Origin: Ramazzottius varieornatus
Lineage: Eukaryota; Tardigrada; Eutardigrada; Parachela; Ramazzottiidae
Reading direction: 5' to 3'
Length of the DNA: 64,000 nucleotides
Assembly (NCBI GenBank): GCA_001949185.1
Contig: BDGG01000003.1
Coordinates: 2,835,158-2,899,157, forward strand
Part shown: one piece after another, positions 28,542 to 40,391 of the stretch
Numbering within the stretch: the first letter of the stretch is position 1
Layout: the number at the start of each line of letters is the position of its first letter
The notes under the pieces: model-generated
Databases searched by the model: none
The model's input: the letters and a program-made list of their open reading frames with translations, nothing else
Told to the model about the DNA's origin: nothing
Program-made: the position numbers and the translations under genes

Positions 28542-31500
28542 ATGAAGAAGCAGAACATTCGAACGTTGTCGCTAATTGTCTGTACATTTACATATCTGCT
28601 AATTGGAGCGGCTATTTTTGACGCTGTGGAGGGCGATACTGAGGAGCAACAACGACTGATGCTCGACGACCTGGATGTTTTCTACAGGAACAAGTATAAT
28701 ATGAGCGCGATCGACTGGAAGATTCTCGAAACTATCATTGTAAGTCCCTTACTGAGCACCGCATCGGATATTCTACTATATTTAGGATTTTAGAAGATTT
28801 AGACAGTATTACATACAGGTACCTACAGAGTTCTTCTGACTATCCAGAAATCGTAAAGCTGATTGAAAGGAAGCCTCATCCTCGTGCCATAACATTCTCC
28901 CTCTTACTGTCCACGTTGTAAAGGGTGTGGTACCAGTACCCACCTTGATAAGGTTTCTGATGAACACGATGGTTCTTTGTGGGGTTCAAACAGCGAAGTA
29001 TGGGCAGAGGAGGACGCTGAAGTGACCCTACGAAAACAGTTATCGTAATCTGTTATTAGACAAACTGGCAAAGTCATCTTTCGATAATCTTGTCCCTGTG
29101 GGCATCCAGCAATTAAGTTTCTTTGTCGGTTCCTCGTCCTGCTGCTTTATGTTTGCTTATGGCAGAGGAATCGTCAAAGTGCCGGCGGAAATGGACCGAG
29201 TTATGTCTATCTCTCTCCTCTTTCTCTGTTGCAGATAAAAAGTGTCCCTCACAAGGCTGGAACTCAGTGGCATTTTTCGGGAGCCATCTATTTCGCAACG
29301 ACTGTTATTACAACCATCGGTAAGCAAAGACCTCAAACAGCCTTTGAAGAAACCGTTGATTCCGCTATACACAGAAATATCGACAAGTACCCAACTCACA
29401 ACTACATTTCTCAACCGAAAACGTTTTTTACCACAGTGCGCTAATTAAAGCAAATCGGAGAACGCGGCAAAAATTAGACCACCATACGAACCTGTTTCCT
29501 TGTGGGACTGTAAGGGCGGTTGTAGTTTTTTTCTCGAAAGGAGTATGTAGAGTATGTAGCCATCTCTTTGAGTTATTTGTTCACTTATCGGACTATTCTA
29601 GCGTGACATTATACAGCTTGACACTTCCTGCGGCTGTCCTTCTGTGAAATATTCGCTGTGTCGGGTTTCCTTCCCATGTCCATGTCTGCTGGCAGCCACT
29701 GCATAACTCCCTGTAATGCTCATCCATTTTTTACTCGGACGAGATTGAATGCTTCGTTTGTCCAGGCTCCGCCATCTGCTCTTGGAAGACTGGAATGCCC
29801 TCGATATCTTTCCAGGCCTCGCGACGTTCAGCCAGCGTCTCTTGGTGCGAGACCTTCGATCGGTGTAATGTGCACTGGGTTCCAGCTGGGTTGTCCGCGT
29901 GCGTTCTTCCTTCGTGATGGTCAGCCTGGTCATTAGGCTTTGTCTGAGAATGATACTTTGGAGGAACTTTCTATGATTGTAGGCGTTAGAGAAAACAAAA
30001 GATTTCCATGACAAAAGTATAAGACATGGTATTGGACAAAGCTCTTCGACTTCCTGTCGTTAAATCAAGTGCTATGTTCTCTATCGATTTCTTCTCGCTT
30101 GAAATCTCGCCATCGACCGATGCCAAGCCGACATTTCTCCCAGAGTTCGTTGCATCTTGCAGACAGGCATGCCCCACTTTTTAGGATGGAAAAGAGCGCG
30201 CGAGTCTGCTGCAAAGATAGGTCTAATGGCCGGCTGTAATGGGGACTGAAGCAAATGGATAGTTAGCGCTCGTTCGGCTCTAATTTCAGAAAGAATCGAA
30301 AGACCGATGCGCAAACTGTTTTAACTTCATTCTGGGTGTATCTGTACGATAAGTAACGACGACGTATTTTTGGCACGCTAAAATGAAGTTTATTCGATAC
30401 ATGTTGGAACCGAAATATTTGCGTCACTTTATCTGGGAGTCTAACGTCATCACGCGGTCCTCAAGCTCTACTCGCATCTGTTGCAGATGGTCTTATTGTT
30501 TATCCGTCATTGAAACTGCAAGGTCTTCGATCGCAACATCTATCAGGAATAGCCAGGCTTTGATTGATTTATGCAAATGAACTTTGCAAATAGTGGAGGA
30601 GGCATGGCGGATGATGTGATCGATGCCTGGGATACGGATGTATTGGACACGACAAGCCAATGCAATCAAGCTGCCACAGAATAAGCCGTCTCACTAGGTT
30701 CGCGCGATCCCCGTTGTGCAAATTACCATTCAGTGAAAGACGCTTTTGAGTTTCCGATCAAAATTTGCACGAATGCCAAAAACGATGTAAAGATCTTCAA
30801 GACCTAAGCTTACCTTCACATTCTCAAAAAAAGCATTCTAGAACACCGAAACCGTCTTTCATGGACCCACGACAAGTCCAGGCATTTCGAGGTCTAAAAC
30901 GACTCAGTGTGTAGTCCTCGTAATACGTGTCGAAACTTTAAATTAGCTCGTTCTGACATGTGGAGTGCATGTATGTATTACCGGAGAGGAGAGAGATGAT
31001 AGTGCTTTCGAGTCATGCATATATGAAGGAGCTAAGCATGTTCGCAGCATCTGTCGAGTTCGCGTCGTTCGGAAATGACACCGCTCTCCGATAAGCAAAA
31101 CTCAGAAGGATCGCAGAAGGCGCACATGAGTCAGGCTATAGCGTAATACACATCAATCGATTCTCAATGTGAAGGATCTATCTATCATTTGAACTTTTAT
31201 CCTTGTTCCACTTCGTTTCCGCAAGGATATTGTATATTTAGCTGGCCAGTTAAAATCTAACCCTCGTCGCTGTTTGCTCGCGTGAACGCAACTGTTCCCG
31301 TTCAAAGTGGCGCACTAATGTACGTACGGCGGATGCTGACAGTCTAAGCCCTTGTGCCTTGACCCTCTAAGCCTCCCCCGAGTTATTTTTATTCGTGATA
31401 ACGACGGCTTTACGATGGTTATTTCCGGGTCCTCGTTTACTGGAATTAGGGAGTAGAACCGCCAGTTAAAATTTTACCAAAAAGTCACATAGCATGAAAT

Positions 31501-33491
31501 GATCTACGCGTTCGACCTTCGTACAGAGACTAACTCTCGTCCACTTCCGGGTTCCTAGAGAAACGATCACTCGGTGGACTGAATCCACGTAGCTTTAGTT
31601 TCTCGACCTCTCAACCAGTGTTGCTGGCAAACTGAATCCAAACAGTGCTAACCTTGTCCAATAAAGTGAGACCACAGGGAAGTTTGTCTGTGCGTCACGC
31701 ATACTAAATACGACATCGTAATCATGAACTCCCACGTCTCCCGGCTTCATACACCAATTTGCCAGAATGTTATTAGGGAGGTCTAGAGTGGCATCCGCGT
31801 GTCCTCCATCTCGTAACCACAACTGTCGCTACAATAATCCAAATATTTTTTCCAGCTTTCCGTCAGCCGCCTACATGCACGACAGAGCCGCCTATATTAT
31901 ACATGGCAAAGTGACGACAAGGGTTCTGGCATGAAAAAACTGCTGATAAGGAGGACTATATCTTGATGAAGGCCGGATAGAATTTCCTAGTGCCTGGGAG
32001 GATGTTTGATTGAGGATCGGTTTTAATAGTCATTTAAGTTGACAACAGATGCATCGCCAAATCGTTAAGCTGCAATTATTAGGCTCTGAAAAAATGAGGC
32101 TTCCGATAACGATGTGCTGACGTCAGTAGGTTTTCCTCTTGAGATTCACCCATTTCAAAGCGCCTGGATGCCGTTGAGTCAAGTGTATTTACTGCCGTTC
32201 GTCAGTATCACATGACAAACTCGGATGCAGAGTTCACGCTGACAATTCCCCGATCGACCTTTTCCTAGTTCACTCACAGCACGAACTATGTCTAAAAAGA
32301 TTAAAAACAATATTGTACAAATCCCAAACGATTATCGCGATGTTTTCTACGTGCAGATGTATCACACCAATCGTTCCTCCGTGCTTTCGAGCAATTTCGT
32401 AAAGTTATAACTAACTTTGTTTCGTCTCTTTCAGGTTATGGCCACTCCACGCCCTTGACTTATGGTGGGAAGTGCTTCTGTATGGTAAGGAATCATTTGT
32501 GGGCAGAGATATTAGGGCAGAAATCCGTTTTGTGATGGAATACGGGCGACCTCGTCGAGGTAGAAGTAAGCTTATGTAAACGAGTACCATAAATTTACTT
32601 TTGCAGGCTTACGCGACAATCGGGATCCCTCTGGGCCTGGTGATGTTTCAGTGTATCGGTGAACGGCTCAACAGTTTTGTCGCCTTCCTGCTCAAAGCTT
32701 TAAAAAAATGCCTGCGGCTACGCAACACCGAGCCTTCCCAAACCGATCTGATCATGGTGATCGGGACCATGTCTTCGGTGGTCATTTTCGCGGGAGCCGC
32801 CGGTTTCTCATACTTCGAAGGCTGGGGCTACTTCGATGCTATATACTACTGCTTCATCACCCTGTCGACCATCGGCTTCGGCGACTTCGTAGCCATGCAG
32901 AAGAACGGGGTTCTCGAGTCGAAACCCGGCTACTTGGCCTTCAGTCTCATATTCATCCTCTTTGGGCTCAACACTTTCGCTGCCTTGATGAACCTTCTGG
33001 TTCTTCGTTTCATGACAGCCAACACTCAAGATGAGCGTGCTCAACAACAAGAGGCAGAACTAGCCCGACTGCAGGCCGTGCATGTCGAAGGTGACATAAT
33101 ACAGCATAACAAAGTTAACGGCAGTATCTGTTCTGAGAGGCATGCCCCACCTGAAACGCGAGAGGCTCCCGCAAGAGCTCTTATGCACCGCACAGTGGAG
33201 GATGATGGAGCCTCAGTGTGTTCTTGCACTTGCTATCGTCCCTACAGAGCCGAACGACACCCCGTAGAGTATCCCATTAATAACGCTCCGCCATCAAGGA
33301 GAAAACCCAAGCATTACACCGCTCGACGCTCACCCACGAAAATATCCCATCTGCTACCCATGGAGACCTACGTCCCCGACGACTACAACGACGACGATGT
33401 ACCGCCCTTCCATGAAAAGGATTTTGACGCAGTGGAAACTCACGCGTTTCTAAGTTCGCCAGCATCGAAAGGCAAACGCCATTCATTCTGA
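28542..33491 (+). CDS. TASK-like two-pore-domain potassium channel (KCNK3/9 type)
   Basis: Plasma-membrane leak K+ channel; two subunits form one pore. Four exons splice cleanly: 28542-28739, 29235-29319, 32435-32484, 32607-33491. The N-terminus [20 protein letters not shown] and FDAVEG are nearly identical to TASK channels. Filter 1 is TTIGYGH, with the His that senses external pH in TASK-1/3. Filter 2 is [10 protein letters not shown]. The four TM segments are about residues 8-28, 105-125, 155-175 and 220-240. The cytosolic tail (about 115 residues) is rich in His/Arg/Asp and ends KGKRHSF, resembling the terminal 14-3-3 binding motif of TASK channels (RRSSV/RRKSV). The middle intron (29320-32434, 3.1 kb) is more than ten times the length of its neighbours. 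Confidence 0.93.
29320..32434 (+). other. 3.1-kb intron of the K2P channel
   Basis: Interrupts the first pore loop between ATC-G and GT-TAT-GGC (TIG/YG). Several minus-strand open frames occur at 29.6-30.3 kb, but I see no domain. It holds a half copy of the MITE core at 31303. No other gene is supported inside it. Confidence 0.6.
31303..31316. repeat. Half copy of the MITE-like core
   Basis: CAAAGTGGCGCACT only; no matching right arm was found next to it. Confidence 0.35.
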
Positions 33492-34229
33492 GTTTCCGGG
33501 CGTTTTCGCCGTCAAGTTTTTGAACTGTGATACGCACCGTGCAGAATGTTTTCGTGGGACCTCAGACTTTGATGTGTTGGCAATGGGGATTAGCAAAAGG
33601 CGGACTTAATTTTTACTCCCCCTGATAAACCGCTGTTCGAGTTAACTTTGTGGATCCGTTTCCACAAGGGAGATCCTTGATCACACAACAGGGCCAAAGA
33701 ACGTTGATGGAATTTTCAAGTCATATCGACCTTATGTAAGGACGTCGACGACCCGACGGGATCAAGTCCCACAGCGGCAGATAAGCGCAGTCCTCTAGCC
33801 TTTGCATGTTCCAACGCAGCGATCGCATACAGAACGCCCACTGCTTGAACTTCACCGGAAACCAAAGAAAGCAAGATCTACTTGAAACTAATCTACTCTA
33901 ATTCAAGATTAGCGGCTTTCTTCAACGCCGACATTTTGTTCCTACGATTTTGCTCAAGAGGTTTGAATTTGGGGTAGCTCATCCTTATTCGATTGATTTC
34001 GATGTATCGTATACTTATTTCACCAAGGAATACCCCGGGACCTCCAATGTGGTTTTTTCATCGAGTCGTGCCAGCGATGACCTGCGATGACTATAAATAA
34101 AACCATACAAGTGTACGACAAAATAAACCGTTGAAAATGGGTGTATGGAGCCAGATGGTTAAAGCCAATGAAATTTGCGCATGCAGTAAAACCTAATTAT
34201 TTTTTTAGGATGCTGTTGAGGCGCGGGTT
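33492..34229. other. 3' flank of the K2P channel
   Basis: Contains AAATAAACC near 34121, which could serve as a polyadenylation signal, though it is 630 bp from the stop. No gene is supported. Confidence 0.35.
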
Positions 34230-36412
34230 GCCTCCCTTGGTCATTGCTCGTGCTTTTATTTGATATTCCCCGTTCTGGCCATTCGTTCATCGGCTGCGCC
34301 CAGACACCCCATCCGATTAATGGAGACCATTGAACGAAAGACCGAATCTGCACACAGATATATCGCAATCAGGCCGTCAAGAAGGGACATGGTACCAAAC
34401 CGGTTGGTAAACTTGCCGCTCTGCCGCAAGGCGGTTTCCGGTCCTCCCGACATGTGAACCATCAGAGCGAACCAGTATCGCTTGATGCTGTTCTCTTTAG
34501 ACTGTGGTCCGTAGTAGTGAGCTATTATACGCTTTCCAGTATCGTAATAGTTCGGATGTATACATCGTGGCCTGGTCGAAGTTGCGTCCGATCAGGCGCG
34601 TGCTTCGGCCAATACTCTTGTTACTCCAGCTTGATCAGGGCTTCCGGTTTCGGCCGGTCGTCCAGCTCGGGGAAATGCCAACGCGTCTCACGTTTCTCGT
34701 ATGCATCTAGTTGACGGACCAAAGAGCATGTGTGCATTCTCTTATCCGCGTCTTGTTGTCGCTGTTCTTCTTCATGGTTTCCGGCAACTCGTATAGGTCG
34801 TCTACGTGATCTGCGAAAAGGAAAGCTGTAAGCTCGAGGGATCTCCAGTCGAATACAATATACCCTTACCGAAGGTGGCGTCTTTAACGGAAGAGTCCAC
34901 CACGTCCGACACCAGTTCATTCGCTCTTCTCAACTCAATGCAGTTTTTCGCGGTCCAACTAGAGGTCGAAACCAAAGGCGATCTTTCTTTGCGAACGTGC
35001 AGGTACGAGTTTTCTCTGAGGTGCTCACGACGAAAGATGTTGGACGGTTAACGAACCGAGGACTTGACGTTGGAAACCATCTTTGATGGTCAGCCGATTC
35101 CACTTTCCACTGCACAATTTCCGGTGCACCTGTAGACCGATGCACCTCACGTGGTCTGAAATCAATGCAAGTTAGATTTCAATGAGGTCTATCGCTGTAA
35201 AATATTTCGGCCTTTTTTCTACGAGATGTTCAGACAGGTTGGTGCCCAGCACGGCCCTATTGGACAGTTTCGTATGAAAAGAGCATTGTAACCCGTACCT
35301 GCGATACATACCTATAGTTCCGGCCAGAACTTTGGTGACATGGTCAAGCACCTCGTTCTTGCCTATCGGAGAACTTTCGTCGAAAGAATACTCAAAGCTG
35401 CGCGACATGGATTCTCTTCTGCCCAGCAGATACTCCAACAACTGCCAGCAGTATTTGATACTCTCATCGAAGTGGGTTTCTGGCGGTGTTTCCTGGAGCC
35501 CAGGTAGTCTATCCAGAACTTCCACATCGAAAAAAATATGGTTTGTACAGCTGAGCTTTCTCCAATTCATCGGCTGGAGTCTTCCAGCACTGCGGCGAGT
35601 AGATCGTTCCACCCGAACTGGGATGCACTTGCAAAGAGGGCGTACCAGACAACAGATTGTCGAAAGATTTCCAGCAGCCCTCTTTGAATCTTTTCCGATT
35701 TTTCTTCCCTCTGATTTCTGAACTTTCGCTGAAATTTTCGTTTTTGACTGCTTCAAGTCTTTCTACGGAGCCTGTTTACCTTTCTTGTATACTTCAGTCC
35801 CTACCAACGTGGATGGCTCCGCCACTGTTTCGTCCCTCGGCTGTTGAGTCTTTTGCTCTTTACTGGGCGACGCATCTGTTATATTCTCCGGAGATCTTTT
35901 CGTTGGAGCGGAAGACGAAGAAAGGTTCTTAACTGGCTTCGCCTTCTTCCCTTCCGGCATGCGCGGCTGGGACGACTTTGCAGGTAGGCGAACGGAACCA
36001 TCGAAATCATTAGGGAAGAGCGGCATGTTTTCTTCCAGAGGTTCTTCATAACTATATTTTTCTTTGTTCCGATATCTTTCTTGATAGCTCTAGATGATCC
36101 ACCACCCTCTGAATTTCAAGCGGAGAAGTCAGCTTTTCCTGGTCAACCAGTTCGGGCAGGATTGACAGATCCATGCGGTTTCCGCTGGAGCTGATGGTGG
36201 GAATAAGAGAATAACCTAAAGGGTTTGATCCATCGCGGCAGTACTCCAAACCCACGCAATCACTCACTCTGACGACACGATTCTCGTACCTTAGCCTGTA
36301 AACCGTCAGCAGTACGGATTGCGGCTGGACATCGTATTTCCACGTTGCAGCCTTTGGGACAATCAGCATCACCAAATCCGCGAACATGTTATCCTCGGAC
36401 GTCATCACTGCT
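34230..36412 (-). pseudogene. Broken copy (A) of the four-repeat gene at 36.8-39.7 kb
   Basis: Protein similarity to the intact neighbour runs through its length: MTSEDNMFADLVMLIVPKAA (36412 onward) against MASEEDMFADLLMLVIPKAA, and SIKYCWQLLEYLLGRRESM (about 35460) against SVKYSWTLLEYLLGGSEAM. Likewise RWHFPELDDRPKPE (about 34680) is shared. Damage: a frameshift between DHVDDLYELPETMKKNS and SLVRQLDAYEKRE (near 34735), an in-frame TAA where the intact copy has Gln (near 34622), and a small insertion giving TAATAG after TILESV (near 34525). Further frame changes occur at 36.05 and 35.76 kb. Middle repeats appear to be missing, so this copy is also shorter. I consider it non-functional. Confidence 0.75.
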
Positions 36413-36813
36413 GTCAGCAGGACCATCGAGCAGTAATCATCCAGAGGCTGGCAGCACGCTTCCCACAGACGAAATAATTCCAGTTAGAATACAGCTTAGC
36501 CAGCAGATGCAGGACGATAACAACGAGCACATCCAGAGTCCGGACCTAAATTCCTGAAACAGTCTGATTACTTCCGGTTGGCTATAACGATTAACGAAAG
36601 TGCGAAAACGATGACATGGCACAACATTACGAAATCACACATTACATTACGGTGATACGGTTATCGACTTATCGTTTGGTTATTTAGCCCTGTCGGACTT
36701 TGTAGGTAACTTCCTCAGATCTCGCAATCAAAAACAGGACACTGTGTCTGATCACTGGAACAAGGAAAAAGACAAAAGCAAGACGGAGAGTCTGACGGGA
36801 CATCAAAAGAGCT

Positions 36814-39676
36814 TTACGGAACGTTAAGGGCTTTTTCCAGCAGACTTCTTGGGCGACGGGGATGACTTCCGTTGGCCATCCGGGCGTCATGGATATCCGT
36901 GGTCCGTCGTAACACAGCCATCTGCTCCGAAACAGCGAAATGGCAGGCCGCAGGATTTATAGAGACTACCAAGTGAAAGACCGAGTCTGCATGCAAGCAT
37001 ACCGCGATCAGGTCGTCAAGAACGAACACCGAAGTCAGTCCGTTGGCGAACCTCCCACTTTGCCACAGTGAGAAGGCGGTTTCTAGTCCTCCCAGCATAT
37101 GCATAAGCAAAGCCATGCTGTACTTCTTGATGCTGCTTTGCTTGGACTGTGGTCCGAAGTACTGCGCTATACTTTCCAGTATCTTGGTTCGGATGTATAC
37201 ATCGTGGCCTGGTCGAAGTTGCGTCCGATCAGGCGCGGGCTTCCGCCAGTACTCTTGCTGCTCCAACTTGGTCAATTCTTCCGGTTTCGGTCGATCGTCC
37301 AACTCGGGAAAATGCCATCGTGCTTTTCCCTTCTCATATGCTTCCACCTGACGCACTAAGAAACCGCGAGTGCGTTCTAATAGTTTCTTACGGATAGTGG
37401 AAGCGAAACGCAAACTGTCCTGTTTGATGATCTCCGGCAGCTTGAATAGCTTCTCGACATGATCTGAAACACACAGCCAATTGGTACTGAAATGCAAACT
37501 ATAGAATAAAAGCAGTACCTACCAAAGACAGCGTCCTTCAACTCAGTATCGAGAGCTTCTAACAGCGGTTCATTCGCCTTCCCTAATTCCAGCAGCTTCT
37601 TCAAGAGAACTTTTTCCCCTCCAACGGCATGTTGTATAAGCGTCCACGTGTACAAGCTCCAGTCTTTGTTTTTTCTTGTAGATTCAGGACCCAAGTAGCG
37701 CTGGTACTCTGCAAGCCGGACAGTGTCCATGTAGACGGAAAACCTTGGTGATAGTCGCGTTCGGTGAGAAGCCGGTGTTATCCAGTAGTTGGCTCCGGGT
37801 TCTGCTGGCAAAACTTCGGAAGGAGCAGGAGGTACTGAGGAAAAGCCAGTGACGATAGTCTGGAATGGAAAGAGAACAGAAGCCATCAACCCAAGGTTTG
37901 ACTCAGTTGGCTTCTTGTGCCAAGCTTGGCATTCGCCAACGCCTTTGCGAAAAGCTTTCAGTTTGAAGCAGTCGTGTAACCCAAAAGTCTTCTTGGTCCT
38001 CTCTGCAATAAATAACACGGTTGTCGAAGAGTGTTATACCAAATTTTCGCACTAATGGACGTACCATATGCAGCTTCGATAACGTTGTCTCCCAGGAGAC
38101 TCAGTAGTCCACCAGCGGTCTTCAGGCCATCCACGAAGACGTCCATACCTCCCATCAGCTCGATGATAATTTCGCAACCGTAGCGAAACCATCGTCGATC
38201 ATCTCTGACCTGATCGTGAATCTTGACGTATTCTTCCTTGTGGCGTTGGTCGATCTCCCGCAGCTTTTCTCTCTCCAAGTACAGGTCAAAGCCATAAGCG
38301 ACCTGAACTTTATCAGCTCCTGGGAACGAGTTCTTCCGCAGGTGGTCTCGAGCGAAGGTGTGCGACAAACGCCGGCTGACAGATTTATGGCCGACGAGAA
38401 CTTTCGGTCGACACGCGGAATTCATTTTCAACCGAACTATCTCCTCTAGCTTGTCCTGAGTGTCTTCTGTCCTGTCCACCGCGAAGGCACGTTCGATGTG
38501 TTCTAAGGTCAAGCAAAGTTTAATTCACCTTAAAAAGTCTCATGAGATAATTTCTGTTTTACCCAGAATTCCGTCGGTTAACTTCCTGATATGTTCGAGT
38601 AGGTCCTTTCTTCCTATCGGTGAGGTGTCGCTTGCGGAGTAAACAAAGCTCCTGTACATGGCTTCGCTTCCGCCAAGTAGATACTCCAATAACGTCCAGC
38701 TGTATTTCACACTGTCATCAAAGCGACTTTCTAGGGGGGACTTTCGAAGATCTGGGACACTGTTCAGTGCTCCTGTATCGACGTAAATTTCCTTGGTGCA
38801 GTTGAGCTTCTGCCGATTGTCTGCCGAGGTTGTCCAGTACTGCGAGGAAAAGATGGTTCCACCGGAATGTGGGTGAACGGGTAGAGATGGAGCGTCGGAC
38901 AGGAAGACCTCGACCGATGCTAACGCTACTGAGTCCAGTTCCTCCCTCATTTTGTCTTCCTTTGATGGCCGTCCTACCTTTCGAAACGGACTCTTCGAAG
39001 TTCCTGACGCTTCTACAGGAACGACAGGGTGGGTCTCTGTTTCACCTTCTGACGATGGAATTTCAACCGACTTTGATGTTTTCTTTCTCTTAGTTGGTTC
39101 GATAGGGACTGCACTCGGACCGTCTTCTCGAAATCTCTTTCCATGAGAAGAGCTAGCCAAAGAACCGCTGATAGAAGCTTTTGCGGCTTTCATAGCACCG
39201 GCCTTCTTTTTCGAACTCGGAGGCGCCTTTTGAGGAGATTGAGAGACACCCTGCGGCTCCCTGGGGTTGCAGGGATGCACTTCCGGTCCAGCTTCGCGCT
39301 CGGTACGGACTTTCTCCTTGTAGCGATATCTCTCATCGTAGTTCTTGTCCAGATGATCCAGTAGTTTCTGAACTTCCTGCGCAGATGTCAGCACGTTCTT
39401 GCCGCTAGCCGTCGGCAGATACCACCAGTCCATCTCGCGTCCACCGGAAGTGAAGGTGGGAATAAGGGAGTATCCAAATGGATTTGTTGCATCACGGCAA
39501 AACTGCAGGCATACGCAATCGCTCACTTTAGCGGTATAGTTCTCGTACCTCAGTCTGTAAGCCGTTAGTAATCTGGACTGCTTCTGAACGTCGAATTTCC
39601 ACCTCGCGTCTTCTTGCGCGGCTTTTGGAATAACCAACATTAGTAGATCCGCAAACATATCTTCTTCCGAAGCCAT
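36814..39676 (-). CDS. Unrecognised nuclear-type protein with four related repeats (copy B)
   Basis: I do not recognise this family. Four exons splice in frame: 39676-38563, 38502-38065, about 38005-37521, about 37470-36814. All three introns are phase 1 and each follows a Gly codon (ILG, AAYG, AVFG); the next exons begin EHIERAF, ERTKKTF and DHVEKLF. Exon 1 has an N-terminal conserved block (DMFADLLMLVIPKAA, YRLRYENYTAKVSDC, NPFGYSLIPTF). A basic, Ser-rich linker follows with KRKKTSK (NLS-like) and KVGRPSK (AT-hook-like). Each exon then ends in a repeat of about 90 residues: (YW.xPA..R..L) VY..T..L, then Y...L(L/I)..xxGG.E, then L...V..A..G. Clear examples are YSMALLMHMLGGLETAF, YTWTLIQHAVGGEKVLL and YGCEIIIELMGGMDVF. 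The two-helix layout weakly recalls BEN domains; that is only a guess. Upstream coding exons may exist. Confidence 0.7.
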
Positions 39677-39992
39677 CACGTCGATATTAGGGTAACGGGT
39701 TCTCCTCCAGTTTTTGCGTCTTCTCCTGTTGTCAAAGCCCAAGGGGGTCCGGTAATTCGAGAGTGCTGTTCGCGTTGACCCTTACTGGATGTAGAAAACC
39801 CTCAGAGACTACCGGAGCGGGTACAGGGGATTGCGGTGCACTCCCACTCCAGCTGTCCACTTTGTAGCTGTCATGAAGAGATTGCGATACAGTAAAAGAA
39901 GGTAAGAATCAACCTAAATCAACCCATTTCTTCTAAGACGGCTTCTTGCATCTTTTATTGATTTATTTTTCGTACACGCACGACGAGATATC

Positions 39993-40057
39993 AGGCTGAT
40001 TGCGATTTCTTGATCGGTCAAAACGCACGGTAAATCAATCGCACAGAAATGGAAATA
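39993..40057. repeat. Left terminal inverted repeat of Harbinger-like element
   Basis: The best-conserved block is AATCGCACAGAAATGGAAAT (40038-40057), matching the right end in inverse orientation with two differences in the first 18 positions. Confidence 0.7.
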
Positions 40058-40262
40058 GAAATAACTGAATTACAATTCCCATGATTTTCGTTTTTTCTGC
40101 GTGCGAACTTCACACAAGGGTTTCGCACAGAAAATGATTCGTATTTTGACCGGAAGTTACTCTTCGTGTTCCATTGCTCGGTCATCGCTTACGTCCCAGC
40201 AAACGATCTTCAAGGAAGGTTCTTCCTTCATGATCCAACGGAGGATAGGAGTGCGCACTGCT

Positions 40263-40278
40263 GCTTGGAGCTCCAAGC
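40263..40278. repeat. Palindrome site 1, GCTTGGAGCTCCAAGC
   Basis: Perfect 16-bp palindrome upstream of the transposase. A one-mismatch copy (GCTTGGAGCTCCAGGC, 40352-40367) and an exact TTGGAACTCCAA (40372-40383) follow. Confidence 0.8.
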
Positions 40279-40391
40279 TGGTTATTATCTTTGGTACTGA
40301 CTCAGAATCACCTGCGACTCGCTTGTACGTTTGAGGTTACCGTTGCTTCTCGCTTGGAGCTCCAGGCCTTTTTGGAACTCCAAATTCCACG

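Noticed and set aside
29598-30314. Minus-strand open frames inside the K2P intron, possibly a nested gene or element
   Set aside because: No conserved motif, no splice-consistent model; basic composition alone is not enough.
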